From: Bacillus mesophilus
Lineage (GTDB): Bacteria; Bacillota; Bacilli; Bacillales; SA4
Direction of reading: 5' to 3'
DNA length: 55,609 nucleotides
Assembly: GCF_011008845.1 (NCBI RefSeq)
Contig: NZ_JAAIWM010000014.1
Coordinates: 1 to 55,609, forward strand
Shown: positions 30,827-39,491 of the stretch, piece by piece
Layout of the letters: the number at the start of each line of letters is the position of its first letter
How positions within the stretch are numbered: the stretch's first letter is position 1
The notes under the pieces: generated by a model
Told to the model about the DNA's origin: nothing
Databases searched by the model: none
What the model saw: only the letters and a program-made list of their open reading frames with translations
Translations under genes and position numbers: made by a program

Positions 30827-31057
30827 CTAATGTATAAAAGTTTGATTTTCATGAAATTGTGGATTTCGGTCTAAAGCTTCCTGGCAATCTTCACAAATCG
30901 TTTTCACTTCTATATCACCATTATTCTGATATGATATCATATCCATTCTTTCTTGATCATCTAATTGATGAAATCCTAATTCTTGGCTGTTTACTGATAC
31001 ACTATCAATGGTTCCAACAGCTACTCCACAGTGTCTACACTTATAATGGATGGACAT
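30827..31057 (-). CDS. fin: Anti-sigma-F factor Fin
   Basis: A 76-residue zinc-ribbon-like protein with C7-x-x-C10 and C55-x-x-C58. In B. subtilis Fin (YabK) binds core polymerase-sigma-F and helps the switch from sigma-F to sigma-G in the forespore. ATG at 31057 has a very strong GGGGAGGA site; a start five codons upstream is less likely. It lies between pth and mfd as in B. subtilis and has a near-perfect sigma-G promoter. Confidence 0.93.
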   Translation of the reverse strand: MSIHYKCRHCGVAVGTIDSVSVNSQELGFHQLDDQERMDMISYQNNGDIEVKTICEDCQEALDRNPQFHENQTFIH

Positions 31058-31086
31058 ATAATTCCTCCCCATACTTCATTTATAAT

Positions 31087-31117
31087 TAGTATGAACGGGG
31101 AGCTGTCTTCTTATTCA
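31087..31117 (-). promoter_or_regulatory. fin promoter (sigma-G consensus)
   Basis: TGAATA (31112-31117), an 18-bp spacer and a perfect CATACTA (31087-31093) on the minus strand, 30 bp before the fin start codon. Confidence 0.75.
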
Positions 31118-31177
31118 TTATTGTATGTAAACAACTTATGAAAATGCAGATTTCAGCCAATTTGATAAAGATGCTCA

Positions 31178-31744
31178 TCATGACGATGAGTTATATTGAT
31201 TCATAACATCTAGAAAAGGCTGTTTCAACCATGTTTCACAAGCATCTGCAGTCAATTTTATCGCATTTACAACATCATTGACCTCTTCTGGATGAAATCT
31301 ACTTAGAACATAATCAGATATCTTCATGCCATTCTGTGGTCGATCTATCCCTATTCTAATTCTCTTAAATTCTTGAGTACCTATGTGTTGAATAACAGAT
31401 TTCATTCCGTTTTGTCCACCTGCACTGCCTTTTGTACGCAGGCGTATCTTTCCAGTCGGTAAATCAAGATCATCATAAATAACCACAAGATCATTAACAT
31501 CAATATTATAATAATCCATAATGGGACGAACTGATTCGCCAGATAGATTCATATACGTTAAAGGTTTTAATAGTATGACCTTCTCCCCATTAATCACACC
31601 TGTTCCAAAGATCCCATTAAACTTTTGCTTATCTAGCTCAATACTGTGTCGATGAGCCAATTCATCTACTGCAATAAATCCAACATTATGCCTTGTTTGA
31701 GCATATTGCTTTCCCGGATTACCTAGACCAACTATTAATTTCAT
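31178..31744 (-). CDS. pth: Peptidyl-tRNA hydrolase
   Basis: Recycles peptidyl-tRNA released from ribosomes; known as spoVC in B. subtilis. The 188 residues have GLGNPGKQY at 6-14, the catalytic histidine H19 in TRHNVG, and [14 protein letters not shown] with [14 protein letters not shown] at 31744 follows GGAGGG by five bases; a start nine codons upstream is rejected. It is downstream of ctc and upstream of fin. Confidence 0.97.
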   Translation of the reverse strand: MKLIVGLGNPGKQYAQTRHNVGFIAVDELAHRHSIELDKQKFNGIFGTGVINGEKVILLKPLTYMNLSGESVRPIMDYYNIDVNDLVVIYDDLDLPTGKIRLRTKGSAGGQNGMKSVIQHIGTQEFKRIRIGIDRPQNGMKISDYVLSRFHPEEVNDVVNAIKLTADACETWLKQPFLDVMNQYNSSS

Positions 31745-31771
31745 GATTACCCTCCAACTACTTCTTTGCAT

Positions 31772-32021
31772 CCTCTTATAATATACGAAATCAATTGAGA
31801 GAACCCTTTATTTTTCATGATTATTTTATTTTGCCCGTAAAAATTAGAGACCTTTTGTTACAGAACACTAAGATCACGTGTGTGTAAAACAACAATTACC
31901 CTAAACCACAGTAAATTTTATTAAAGACGATAAAGAATAAGTATTCTAATAGCTTGTTATTAAATGACATTCAGAGCTATTTTTTCAGGATAGTTAACGA
32001 TGAGTAAAAAGAGACTTCAAC
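31772..32021. other. Intergenic region between ctc terminator and pth, no feature recognised
   Basis: AT-rich sequence without a protein-like reading frame. I looked for promoter elements for pth and found nothing convincing. Confidence 0.5.
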
Positions 32022-32054
32022 AAAAAAATGCATGGTCTAAACGTTAGACCACGC
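32022..32054 (-). terminator. Rho-independent terminator after ctc
   Basis: The minus strand has GTGGTCTAA / TTAGACCATGC followed by ATTTTTTTG, 27 bp after the ctc stop codon. Confidence 0.85.
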
Positions 32055-32081
32055 GATCATTATATGCTTAAGTACTCTTGC

Positions 32082-32714
32082 CTATTTCTCTTCCTCGTCT
32101 CCTGCTGTACCTTCGTTTTCTACTTCACCATCTTGAGTTTCACCAGCTTCTACCGTATCCTCTACTTTCGGTGGTAGAATTGAGGCAATAACTTCACTAT
32201 CCTCGTGGTTAATCGTATAATTTCCGTTCTTTAGTATATCACTGATTTGTATGGTCTCGTTAACATCTAAGCTAGTAATATCAACATCAATAGATGTAGG
32301 AATATTACCTGGTAGTGCAGTTACCGAAACTTGATGTAGCGATTGTTGAATGACCCCACCAGACTTCACACCTTGTGCTTCTCCTACTAAGTGAACATTA
32401 ACATCTACATCCACCTCTGCCGACATATCAACCACATAAAAATCAGCGTGGATAATTTCATTTTTTAAAGGGTCTGTTTGAAGCTCATGAAGCATAACCT
32501 GAACATTTTCTTCTGATCCACTCAAAGTAATAATACCATTACGTCCCACTTCTCTGATGGTTTTAATAAATTCAATGCTATCTACAGCGATAGGCTGACT
32601 TTCTCTTTGCTTGCCATATATTACAGCCGGAAAACTGCCTTTATTTCGAATGACACGCTTTTGAGATTGTTTAAGATTTGTACGTTTTTCAACATTTAAT
32701 AATGCTGTAGCCAT
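32082..32714 (-). CDS. ctc: 50S ribosomal protein L25 (general stress protein Ctc)
   Basis: Binds 5S rRNA. The 210 residues comprise the L25 beta-barrel (~1-92, FPAVIYGKQRESQPIAVD) and the CTC C-terminal domain (~95-185), then an acidic tail. ATG at 32714 follows GGAGGA; 27 upstream in-frame codons are rejected. A sigma-B-type promoter precedes it, as expected for ctc, which is a classic sigma-B gene in B. subtilis. Confidence 0.96.
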   Translation of the reverse strand: MATALLNVEKRTNLKQSQKRVIRNKGSFPAVIYGKQRESQPIAVDSIEFIKTIREVGRNGIITLSGSEENVQVMLHELQTDPLKNEIIHADFYVVDMSAEVDVDVNVHLVGEAQGVKSGGVIQQSLHQVSVTALPGNIPTSIDVDITSLDVNETIQISDILKNGNYTINHEDSEVIASILPPKVEDTVEAGETQDGEVENEGTAGDEEEK

Positions 32715-32759
32715 ATAAAAATTCCTCCATTTTGGTAATTTTGTATAAAAGGTTGTCCT

Positions 32760-32793
32760 ATTATACCTTTTCCCAATGGAGGAAATTCTAAAC
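32760..32793 (-). promoter_or_regulatory. ctc promoter: sigma-B site with overlapping TATAAT
   Basis: GTTTAG (32788-32793), a 13-bp spacer and GGGAAA (32769-32774) fit the sigma-B consensus GTTTAA-N12-15-GGGWAW. A perfect TATAAT (32760-32765) just downstream may allow sigma-A transcription as well. Confidence 0.6.
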
Positions 32794-32800
32794 ACTTCGT

Positions 32801-33751
32801 TTAATCAAATAGTGTACTTACAGACTGTTCTTCATGGACACGAATAATGGCTTCACCAATTAATGGTGCTACTGATAGCTCAGTTACTTTGTCAATTTTC
32901 TTCTCTTCTGCTAGTACAATTGAATTTGTTACGACTAACTCTTTAATTTTCGAACTTTGAATACGCTCGATAGCAGGTCCTGATAAAACAGGGTGTGTAC
33001 AACAAGCATACACTTCTTTAGCACCATTTTCGACTAGAGCATTAGCTGCTAGCGTGATCGTTCCAGCGGTATCAATAATATCATCAATTAAAATAGCCGT
33101 CTTTCCTTCGATGTTCCCAACTATATTCATTACTTCAGAAACGTTAGGCTTCGGACGTCTTTTATCAATAATTGCGATTGGAGCTTTTAAGCGATCCGCC
33201 ATTTTTCTAGCACGCGTTACTCCTCCATGATCAGGAGATACGATGACGATATCATTTAATTGTTTGCCTTCAAAATATTCAGCAAGAATAGGCACACCCA
33301 TTAGATGATCAATCGGGATATCGAAAAACCCTTGTATTTGAGGAGCATGTAGATCAAGTGTAATCACACGACTAGCCCCTGCTGTTTCCAGCAGGTTTGC
33401 GACTAGTTTAGCTGTAATTGGTTCTCTAGCTCTTGCCTTACGATCCTGTCTTGCATAGCCATAATAAGGCATAACGATATTAATGGTTTTAGCAGAAGCT
33501 CTTTTTAATGCATCGATTAAAATTAGTAGCTCCATGATATGCTCATTTACAGGGGCACTTGTTGATTGAACAACATAAACGTCACAACCACGAATACTCT
33601 CCTCAATGTTGATTTGAATTTCCCCATCACTAAAGCGAGCAACCGAACATTGCCCTAACTCAAGGCCAATAAAGCTAGCAATGTCAGCAGCAAGCTTGGA
33701 ATTTGAATTAAGTGTAAATAATTTTAACTTTCTATCAGTATATCGAGACAT
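32801..33751 (-). CDS. prs: Ribose-phosphate pyrophosphokinase
   Basis: Makes PRPP from ribose-5-phosphate and ATP for purine, pyrimidine, histidine, tryptophan and NAD synthesis. The 316 residues match the family. [35 protein letters not shown] (flexible loop), [14 protein letters not shown] and the PRPP loop [13 protein letters not shown] are all present. ATG at 33751 is chosen; the GTG six codons earlier lies in the GGAGGG ribosome site. It is 23 bp after glmU and probably co-transcribed. Confidence 0.97.
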   Translation of the reverse strand: MSRYTDRKLKLFTLNSNSKLAADIASFIGLELGQCSVARFSDGEIQINIEESIRGCDVYVVQSTSAPVNEHIMELLILIDALKRASAKTINIVMPYYGYARQDRKARAREPITAKLVANLLETAGASRVITLDLHAPQIQGFFDIPIDHLMGVPILAEYFEGKQLNDIVIVSPDHGGVTRARKMADRLKAPIAIIDKRRPKPNVSEVMNIVGNIEGKTAILIDDIIDTAGTITLAANALVENGAKEVYACCTHPVLSGPAIERIQSSKIKELVVTNSIVLAEEKKIDKVTELSVAPLIGEAIIRVHEEQSVSTLFD

Positions 33752-33774
33752 GAGATTAAGACCCTCCACTTAGG

Positions 33775-35148
33775 TTATTCTTTGCTTTTTAGTCGCTTTG
33801 CATAGTTTTCTTTATTTGTTTGTCTAGCTCTCGCAATTGAAAGAGCCTCTTCAGGTACATTGTTATTAATGGTTGATCCTGCCGCTACATAAGCATTTTT
33901 TCCAATTGTTACAGGGGCAATTAGGTTAGAGTTACAACCTACAAAAGCTCCATCCTCGATAATTGTTTCAAACTTTCTTTTGCCATCATAGTTTACTGTT
34001 ATAGATCCACAGCCTAAATTAACGTCAGCTCCTACTTTAGCATCTCCTATATAACTTAAGTGTGATGCCTTACTTCCTTTGCCAAATGAAGCTTTTTTCA
34101 CTTCTACAAAATTTCCAATTTTAACCTCATCAGAAATTTGTGAATCTGGTCTTATATGAGCAAATGGTCCAATTGCCACTTCGGAGCCAATAGAGCTATT
34201 ATGTGCGACTGATTGTCTAATTGTTGTTTGATTTCCTATTCGACAATCCTTTATTTCTGAATTAGGCCCAATTATACAATCAGTACCAATTTCCGTTTTT
34301 CCGAGCAAGGTAGTTCCTGGGAGTATTGTTGTATCCGAACCAATGATCGTTTCTGCCGAAATATAAGTATTGGACGGATCTATAATCGTTACTCCATTTA
34401 CCATGTGCTGACGATTAATACGCTCTCTCATGGTCTTTTCAGCCTGTGCTAGCGCAACTCGGTCATTAACGCCTAACGTTTCCGCAAAACGTTCTGTTTG
34501 AAAGGCAGATACCGTTTCTCCCTCATTCTTTAAGATTTCAATTACATCCGGTAGATAGTACTCGCCTTGGACATTATCATTTGAAACTTTATCTAATGCC
34601 TGAAAAAGTGCCTCATTATCAAAGCAGTAAGTACCTGTATTTATTTCTTTTACAGTTCTTTCTTCCTCTGATGCATCCTTATGCTCGACAATCCTTTTAA
34701 CATCACCATTAGACTGTCGGATAATTCGTCCATATCCTGTTGGATCCTCTGCATGAGCAGTTAGTATAGTCGCCTTAGCATTTGTTTCCTCATGATGTTT
34801 AAGAAGAGCTTCCATGGTTTCTGTAGTAATAAGAGGTGTATCTCCACAGATGACTAACGTTGTACCCTTTTCTTGTTTTAGTTGTGGGCTTGCTTGCATA
34901 ACAGCATGTGCTGTACCAAGTTGTTCCTCTTGCAGGGCATATTCGCTTCGATCCCCAAGAGTTGATTTAACAAGTTCTGCCCCAAATCCTATTATGGTCA
35001 CAATCTTATGTAACTCTAATGCCGATACTTGATCAATAACATGCTCGACCATAGATTTTCCACAAACAGGGTGTAATACTTTATATAATTTTGACTTCAT
35101 ACGAGTTCCTTGACCAGCAGCTAACACAACAGCATAACGATTTGTCAT
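33775..35148 (-). CDS. glmU: Bifunctional GlmU: glucosamine-1-phosphate acetyltransferase / UDP-GlcNAc pyrophosphorylase
   Basis: Makes UDP-N-acetylglucosamine for cell wall. The N-terminal domain (1-~225) has [11 protein letters not shown] and [11 protein letters not shown]. The C-terminal half (~250-457) is a left-handed beta helix of hexapeptide repeats with the acetyltransferase site [12 protein letters not shown]. The full length of 457 is normal. It is directly upstream of prs, as in all Bacillus. Confidence 0.97.
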   Translation of the reverse strand: MTNRYAVVLAAGQGTRMKSKLYKVLHPVCGKSMVEHVIDQVSALELHKIVTIIGFGAELVKSTLGDRSEYALQEEQLGTAHAVMQASPQLKQEKGTTLVICGDTPLITTETMEALLKHHEETNAKATILTAHAEDPTGYGRIIRQSNGDVKRIVEHKDASEEERTVKEINTGTYCFDNEALFQALDKVSNDNVQGEYYLPDVIEILKNEGETVSAFQTERFAETLGVNDRVALAQAEKTMRERINRQHMVNGVTIIDPSNTYISAETIIGSDTTILPGTTLLGKTEIGTDCIIGPNSEIKDCRIGNQTTIRQSVAHNSSIGSEVAIGPFAHIRPDSQISDEVKIGNFVEVKKASFGKGSKASHLSYIGDAKVGADVNLGCGSITVNYDGKRKFETIIEDGAFVGCNSNLIAPVTIGKNAYVAAGSTINNNVPEEALSIARARQTNKENYAKRLKSKE

Positions 35149-35565
35149 AGTAACCCCCCAGATTTTATTATTAGACTCTTAATACCATTAATTGATTCTC
35201 AATAAGGGCAACCCGTTTTCAGAATAGAGTTAACCAAATCCCTTTCTTTTGCGAATCAATTTTTTCAATCAAAAAAAGCCTCAAATTTCATGTCATTTTT
35301 GTATTTATACCTTATTATCCATTACGAATATATCTTAAAACCCACCTTATTTCAAGGAAACATAATAGGTTAATTCATGATCGTTCATAAATGACGAAAA
35401 TTAGACAATATTTAGGAATAATTTAGGGATACTTACGTTTATTATATCAAAGTAAATGAATATATGAGATTTCTGATTTATTAATCTTTACCATTTTCGC
35501 AATATTATTGTGCTTTTTTACTTCCAGTTGTTTGATGATAACAACCTTGATTGCATAAAAGCATA
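35149..35565. other. Long AT-rich intergenic region between spoVG and glmU
   Basis: About 420 bp without a convincing gene. It must hold the glmU promoter, but I found no clear -35/-10 pair on the minus strand. No strong hairpin or repeat is visible apart from the spoVG terminator at its right end. Confidence 0.5.
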
Positions 35566-35597
35566 AAAAAAAGAGCCTAGTTTTTTAACTATGGCTC
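35566..35597 (-). terminator. Rho-independent terminator after spoVG
   Basis: The minus strand has GAGCCATAG / CTAGGCTC followed by nine T, 13 bp after the spoVG stop. Confidence 0.88.
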
Positions 35598-35610
35598 CAT
35601 TCACTCATTT

Positions 35611-35901
35611 TTATGATGCTCCAGCTTCTTCAAGCTCGACTTCTAACTCACCAACACGATGATACTCAGCTAATACTGCATCTTGAATTTTTCCGCGAGT
35701 AGATGAGTTAATTGGGTGAGCGATATCACGAAACTCCCCATCAGGAGTGCGTTTGCTAGGCATTGCTACAAATAATCCGTTGTTTCCATCGATTACACGA
35801 ATATCATGCACGACAAATTCATGATCTAATGTAATAGATGCAATAGCTCGCATACGTCCTTCGGTATTAACGCGGCGTAATCTTACGTCTGTTACTTCCA
35901 T
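35611..35901 (-). CDS. spoVG: Regulatory protein SpoVG
   Basis: A 96-residue nucleic-acid-binding protein affecting septum formation in sporulation and, in other Firmicutes, virulence and capsule genes. The core [26 protein letters not shown] is almost invariant, and [20 protein letters not shown] follows. It has a textbook sigma-H promoter with an AT-rich block upstream, a known AbrB target in B. subtilis; abrB itself is in this window. Confidence 0.97.
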   Translation of the reverse strand: MEVTDVRLRRVNTEGRMRAIASITLDHEFVVHDIRVIDGNNGLFVAMPSKRTPDGEFRDIAHPINSSTRGKIQDAVLAEYHRVGELEVELEEAGAS

Positions 35902-35942
35902 TTATGTCACCACCTTTTCCCTTGATAAAACTTAATGTACTA

Positions 35943-35969
35943 ATTCAACGGAATTTTCTGTTTTCCTTC
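35943..35969 (-). promoter_or_regulatory. spoVG promoter (sigma-H) with AT-rich upstream block
   Basis: GAAGGAAAA (35961-35969), an 11-bp spacer and GTTGAAT (35943-35949) fit the sigma-H consensus RnAGGAwWW-N11-12-RnnGAAT. A nearly pure A/T stretch (~35970-36015) lies directly upstream, the position of the AbrB-bound AT box known for B. subtilis spoVG. Confidence 0.8.
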
Positions 35970-36067
35970 TTTTTTTTAAAACTTTTTAAAATATCTTTAA
36001 ATTTTTTTAATTTTCTCTACACTTTTCTTTAGTTCTATATACCTAGCCGGCTTTTCCACTAATTAGT

Positions 36068-36098
36068 AAAAAGCCTTCTCAATAATGAGAAGGCTTTT
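36068..36098. terminator. Terminator after ridA
   Basis: AAAAAGCCTTCTCA / TGAGAAGGCTTTT stem with T runs on both strands, 35 bp after the ridA stop. Confidence 0.88.
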
Positions 36099-36132
36099 CG
36101 CTATTATAATTTGATTAACTCAATAGACTTGT

Positions 36133-36507
36133 TTATTTAACTAATGCAATAACTTCAATTTCTACTTTTACATCTTTCGGCAGCCTAGCAACCTGCACAC
36201 AAGAACGAGCTGGTTTGTTTTCTGTAAAGTATTCACTATAAACTTCATTAAAAGCAACAAAATCATTCATGTCACTTAAGAATACAGTTGTTTTGACAAC
36301 AGATTGAAATGAAGCACCTGCTTCTGCCAATACTGCAGCTAAATTTTTGAAAACTTGATGCGTTTCTTCTTGAATAGTCCCCGTTATCAATTCTCCTTCA
36401 GCTGTTAAAGGAATTTGACCTGAACTATAAAACATATTATTTACAATCATTCCTTGTGAATACGGTCCAATTGCCTGAGGAGCTTTTAGGGTTTGCACTA
36501 CCTTCAT
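36133..36507 (-). CDS. ridA: RidA family reactive imine deaminase (YabJ)
   Basis: Hydrolyses toxic enamine/imine intermediates from PLP enzymes. The 124-residue chain has GPYSQG, SSGQIPL and the C-terminal signature [20 protein letters not shown], with the arginine that binds the substrate carboxylate. In B. subtilis YabJ is also linked to purR function. The start codon overlaps the purR stop by 4 bp. Confidence 0.95.
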   Translation of the reverse strand: MKVVQTLKAPQAIGPYSQGMIVNNMFYSSGQIPLTAEGELITGTIQEETHQVFKNLAAVLAEAGASFQSVVKTTVFLSDMNDFVAFNEVYSEYFTENKPARSCVQVARLPKDVKVEIEVIALVK

Positions 36508-37370
36508 TCGTTTTCGCCTCCAAAATCTATAACTTTCATTTCCTTATAATGATTGATAAAGTTACCTGGAATCACTTCAATTGCTTTTTCCTTTAAGTTA
36601 ACCTCAGATAGCTGAACAAGTGAGTAATAATCCTCTACAAGGCGTTCTTCAATATCCTCATCCTCAGACTCTACGAGTACACCGATACCGGCAACCGTCG
36701 CATCGAATTCTTCTAGAAGACTAACCATTCCGTTAATGGTTCCACCAGCCTTCATAAAATCATCTATGATAAGAACATTAGAACCTACTGCTAAACTTCT
36801 TCGGGCTAAAAGCATTGTTTGAATACGTTTCGATGATCCTGAAACATAATTAATACTAACGGTCGATCCTTCTGTTACTTTACTGTCCCTTCTTACAATC
36901 ACTACAGGAACGTCTAAATAGTTGGCCACCGCATAAGCAAGAGGGATTCCCTTTGTTGCTACAGTCATGACAACATCTATTTTCTTAGTGGCGAAAAGAG
37001 AAGCAAACATTAAACCAATCTTTTTAACTAATGCTGGATTTCCTAGGATATCTGTTAAATATAGATATCCACCTGGAAGCAGTCTTTCGGGCTTTGTGAA
37101 TAATTGACAAAGCTCATCTATGAAAGCAACTGCTTCTTCCTTAGCTAAAGTTGGTATATATTTAACCCCACCAGCGGCACCAGCTACAGTCAATAAGGTA
37201 CCGACTCCAGATTCTTCAAACGTTTGCTTGATGATTCCCAAATCCTCACTAATTGATGACTTAGCCGACTGGTATCGTTCAGCAAAATATGTAAGTGGAA
37301 CTAATTCATGAGGATGCTGAATCATATAATAGGTCATATCCACAAGTCTTCCACTTCGTTTTATCTTCAT
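36504..37370 (-). CDS. purR: Purine operon repressor PurR
   Basis: PRPP-responsive repressor of purine genes. The 288 residues combine an N-terminal winged helix (1-~75; [19 protein letters not shown]) and a phosphoribosyltransferase fold with the PRPP loop [16 protein letters not shown] (199-214) that no longer does catalysis. Its promoter carries two inverted PurBox-like sites, suggesting autoregulation. It is followed by ridA with an overlap. Confidence 0.96.
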   Translation of the reverse strand: MKIKRSGRLVDMTYYMIQHPHELVPLTYFAERYQSAKSSISEDLGIIKQTFEESGVGTLLTVAGAAGGVKYIPTLAKEEAVAFIDELCQLFTKPERLLPGGYLYLTDILGNPALVKKIGLMFASLFATKKIDVVMTVATKGIPLAYAVANYLDVPVVIVRRDSKVTEGSTVSINYVSGSSKRIQTMLLARRSLAVGSNVLIIDDFMKAGGTINGMVSLLEEFDATVAGIGVLVESEDEDIEERLVEDYYSLVQLSEVNLKEKAIEVIPGNFINHYKEMKVIDFGGENE

Positions 37371-37386
37371 CTTTATCCACCACCTA

Positions 37387-37437
37387 TAAATCCGAATGTT
37401 TTAAGTAAATATACCACTTTTATACGGATTTAATCAA
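37387..37437 (-). promoter_or_regulatory. purR promoter with paired PurBox-like sites
   Basis: TTGATT (37432-37437), an 18-bp spacer and TATATT (37408-37413) form the promoter. Two inverted copies of AAATCCG (37387-37399 and 37419-37431), related to the PurBox AWWWCCGAACWWT, flank the -10 with 19 bp between them, close to the 16-17 bp reported for PurR targets. Confidence 0.5.
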
Positions 37438-38299
37438 GGTGATTTCTTTCACCCACTAATCTGACTGCAAACACCTGGTCACAAAATCCTCTTAAGCCAT
37501 TGTATACTCTCTGCATTCTGGAATCGTGCTGTATTAGACCAAACACTGTTGGACCACTACCACTCATTAGAACTGCATCCGCACCGAACCGTTTCATCTG
37601 CTCTTTAATCTGGGCAACTTCTGGGTAATTCTTAAGGGTCACCTCTTCTAAAACATTACCCATTTCTTTGCAGATACCTTGGTAATCTTGATTTCTTATA
37701 GCGTCTACCATTTGATCTACATCTGGGTGCTTAATTGAAGATAAATTTAGCTGACCGTATACATCAGCAGTTGAAACTCCTATGGATGGCTTAGCTAAAA
37801 CAACCCAACAATGTGGAGGTGGATCAATCGGTTGGATGATTTCCCCTCTTCCAGTCGCTAAGGCTGTGCCTCCATATACACAGAAGGAAACATCTGAGCC
37901 AATCTCTGCTCCAATCTGAGCTAATTCATCCAAGCTTAAGCCTAGATTCCACAGCGTGTTTAAACCTCTAAGAGTGGCCGCTGCATCACTACTACCTCCT
38001 GCTAAACCGGCTGCAACAGGAATGGATTTTGTAATGGAGATTGACACACCTTTAGAGATTTTATATTTATTTTTTATTAATACAGCCGCTTGATAAGCTA
38101 AATTTCGATTATCATCTGGGACAAATCTATTATGAGAGCTTATCTTAATTTGGTCTGTATCCAATAATTCAAGCTCGACACGATCTGCAAGATCAATAGT
38201 AGTCATTACCATCTTTACTTCATGATACCCATCAGTACGTTTATGAAGTACATCCAGTGCAAGATTTATCTTGGCCGGCGCTTTAACAAGGATTCTCAT
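37430..38299 (-). CDS. ispE: 4-diphosphocytidyl-2-C-methyl-D-erythritol kinase
   Basis: GHMP kinase of the MEP isoprenoid pathway. The 289 residues begin [17 protein letters not shown] ([11 protein letters not shown], 7-17), with the ATP loop [17 protein letters not shown] (94-110) and C-terminal [13 protein letters not shown] at 38299 follows AGGTG; nine codons upstream are rejected. It lies between sspF and purR as in B. subtilis. Confidence 0.96.
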   Translation of the reverse strand: MRILVKAPAKINLALDVLHKRTDGYHEVKMVMTTIDLADRVELELLDTDQIKISSHNRFVPDDNRNLAYQAAVLIKNKYKISKGVSISITKSIPVAAGLAGGSSDAAATLRGLNTLWNLGLSLDELAQIGAEIGSDVSFCVYGGTALATGRGEIIQPIDPPPHCWVVLAKPSIGVSTADVYGQLNLSSIKHPDVDQMVDAIRNQDYQGICKEMGNVLEEVTLKNYPEVAQIKEQMKRFGADAVLMSGSGPTVFGLIQHDSRMQRVYNGLRGFCDQVFAVRLVGERNHLD

Positions 38300-38560
38300 A
38301 CATTCACCTACTTTACGAACTTCCATATATTACGATATTGTACCATAAAGTATCTAGTAAAAACTAAAACTCGACAACTTTTAACAAAAGTATGGAGTAA
38401 TTAGTCACTTTATAAACCCCTAAAGCAAAACAAAATAACAAAAGGTGAAATTATCTCGTTGATATCGAATATAAATGTGCATTGTAGTTATAAAAATATA
38501 TCTTTGAAGGATCCGTTCACTGTGATTACCTACCACATATTCAGGGCTAATTTGAACTAT
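38300..38560. other. Intergenic region upstream of ispE, no gene
   Basis: About 260 bp of AT-rich sequence between the sspF terminator and ispE. The minus strand has TACAAT with a poor -35 about 40 bp before ispE. No reading frame with protein-like composition and no repeat were seen. Confidence 0.45.
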
Positions 38561-38591
38561 AAAAAAACGCCGAAGTATTTCGCTCGGCGTT
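38561..38591 (-). terminator. Rho-independent terminator after sspF
   Basis: The minus strand has AACGCCGAGCGAAATACTTCGGCGTT followed by TTTTT. Confidence 0.88.
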
Positions 38592-38651
38592 GTCGTAATA
38601 TTTTCCGTCTTTCTAGTGAGTAAAACTTTCTTTTAAGGTTAATTTTTAAGG

Positions 38652-38825
38652 TTAATTCTGTTTCAGCTTACCTTGCGCAATTTGAACTGCCCTTTTCACC
38701 ATATTTCCAGCATCCTTTGAGGTAATTCCACCCCAGCCATCCTGCTGTACCTTATTGTAAAAGCCTAATTCTTTTGCAAGTTCTTCTTTGAAATGCTCTG
38801 ACATTACTCCTCTACGTCTACCCAA
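38652..38825 (-). CDS. sspF: Small acid-soluble spore protein, alpha/beta type (SspF-like)
   Basis: A 57-residue protein starting at TTG (38825), eight bases after AAAGGAG. Translation gives [20 protein letters not shown], then [20 protein letters not shown], then [17 protein letters not shown]. This is the alpha/beta SASP fold that coats and protects spore DNA: the ELAKELGFY helix and the [15 protein letters not shown] motif are diagnostic. The EL..EL segment near the GPR protease site is present in a divergent form, as in SspF. Position between veg and ispE is that of B. subtilis sspF. A 13-bp hairpin overlaps its ribosome site. Confidence 0.93.
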   Translation of the reverse strand: MGRRRGVMSEHFKEELAKELGFYNKVQQDGWGGITSKDAGNMVKRAVQIAQGKLKQN

Positions 38826-38837
38826 AGAAAACAGCTC

Positions 38838-38872
38838 CTTTCCAATACTACGACATTAATAGTATTGGAAAG
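38838..38872. repeat. Perfect 13-bp inverted repeat between veg and sspF
   Basis: Arms CTTTCCAATACTA (38838-38850) and TAGTATTGGAAAG (38860-38872) with a 9-base loop. In sspF-direction RNA the 3' arm covers part of the AAAGGAG ribosome site. No T run follows, so it is not a normal terminator. Confidence 0.8.
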
Positions 38873-38914
38873 AAGCCGTTAAAATTATATTACCTAATAT
38901 TATCCATGTTGTAA

Positions 38915-39184
38915 TTACTGACCTGTTAATGCAATACCGCTCGTTTTATCTTCGAAAAATGTTAGTTCAACGGTTTCTGTTAAAACATCAGCATAGCTGT
39001 AAGAAACTCGTTCAAAAGAATTTTCATCCTGGTCTAGCTCAATGACAAAAACAGATGGATAGGTTTCTGCAAGTATACCTGAACGTTCAATTGTCTTCCT
39101 ACGACCACCGTTTGCTCTTAAAGTAAGGCGTCTACCAAGATTCCCATCAAGAGCTTGTTTAATTTCCATAAGTGTTTTACCCAT
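38915..39184 (-). CDS. veg: Veg protein
   Basis: An 89-residue protein with the near-invariant core [23 protein letters not shown] and [22 protein letters not shown]. It has a small SH3-like/Sm-like barrel fold by family. In B. subtilis Veg stimulates biofilm formation by counteracting SinR; the mechanism is unclear. Its promoter is among the strongest sigma-A promoters known in Bacillus, and consensus elements are visible here too. Confidence 0.96.
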   Translation of the reverse strand: MGKTLMEIKQALDGNLGRRLTLRANGGRRKTIERSGILAETYPSVFVIELDQDENSFERVSYSYADVLTETVELTFFEDKTSGIALTGQ

Positions 39185-39248
39185 TTCACTCCACCTCGCT
39201 ATGAATTAATACTAACACAACACCGTCCGAAAGTCAAATAAATTATAA

Positions 39249-39278
39249 ATTATAACAATGTTTTTAAAGTGTTGTCAA
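39249..39278 (-). promoter_or_regulatory. veg promoter (sigma-A, consensus)
   Basis: A perfect TTGACA (39273-39278), 18-bp spacer and perfect TATAAT (39249-39254), with an A/T-rich stretch upstream (39279-39370) that could act as an UP element. Confidence 0.82.
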
Positions 39279-39456
39279 TTAATAATTTACAACAATTTTC
39301 TGTACGAACATATGTATTTTGTCTAAATTTGTAATAATTATGTATAAGAATTCTATTTTGTTACCATTTATAATAGCCAGCACCTCATGTGTCAAAAATC
39401 ACTCGGTTTATATGCACTAACTTTCCCCAAGACTGAAAAACTAATAAAAAATCATT

Positions 39457-39486
39457 AAAAGCCTCTAATGTTAGTCATCAGAGGCA
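39457..39486 (-). terminator. Rho-independent terminator after yabG
   Basis: The minus strand has GCCTCTGATG / CATTAGAGGC followed by TTTTAATG. It lies at the stop codon end of yabG. Confidence 0.75.
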
Positions 39487-39491
39487 ATGAA

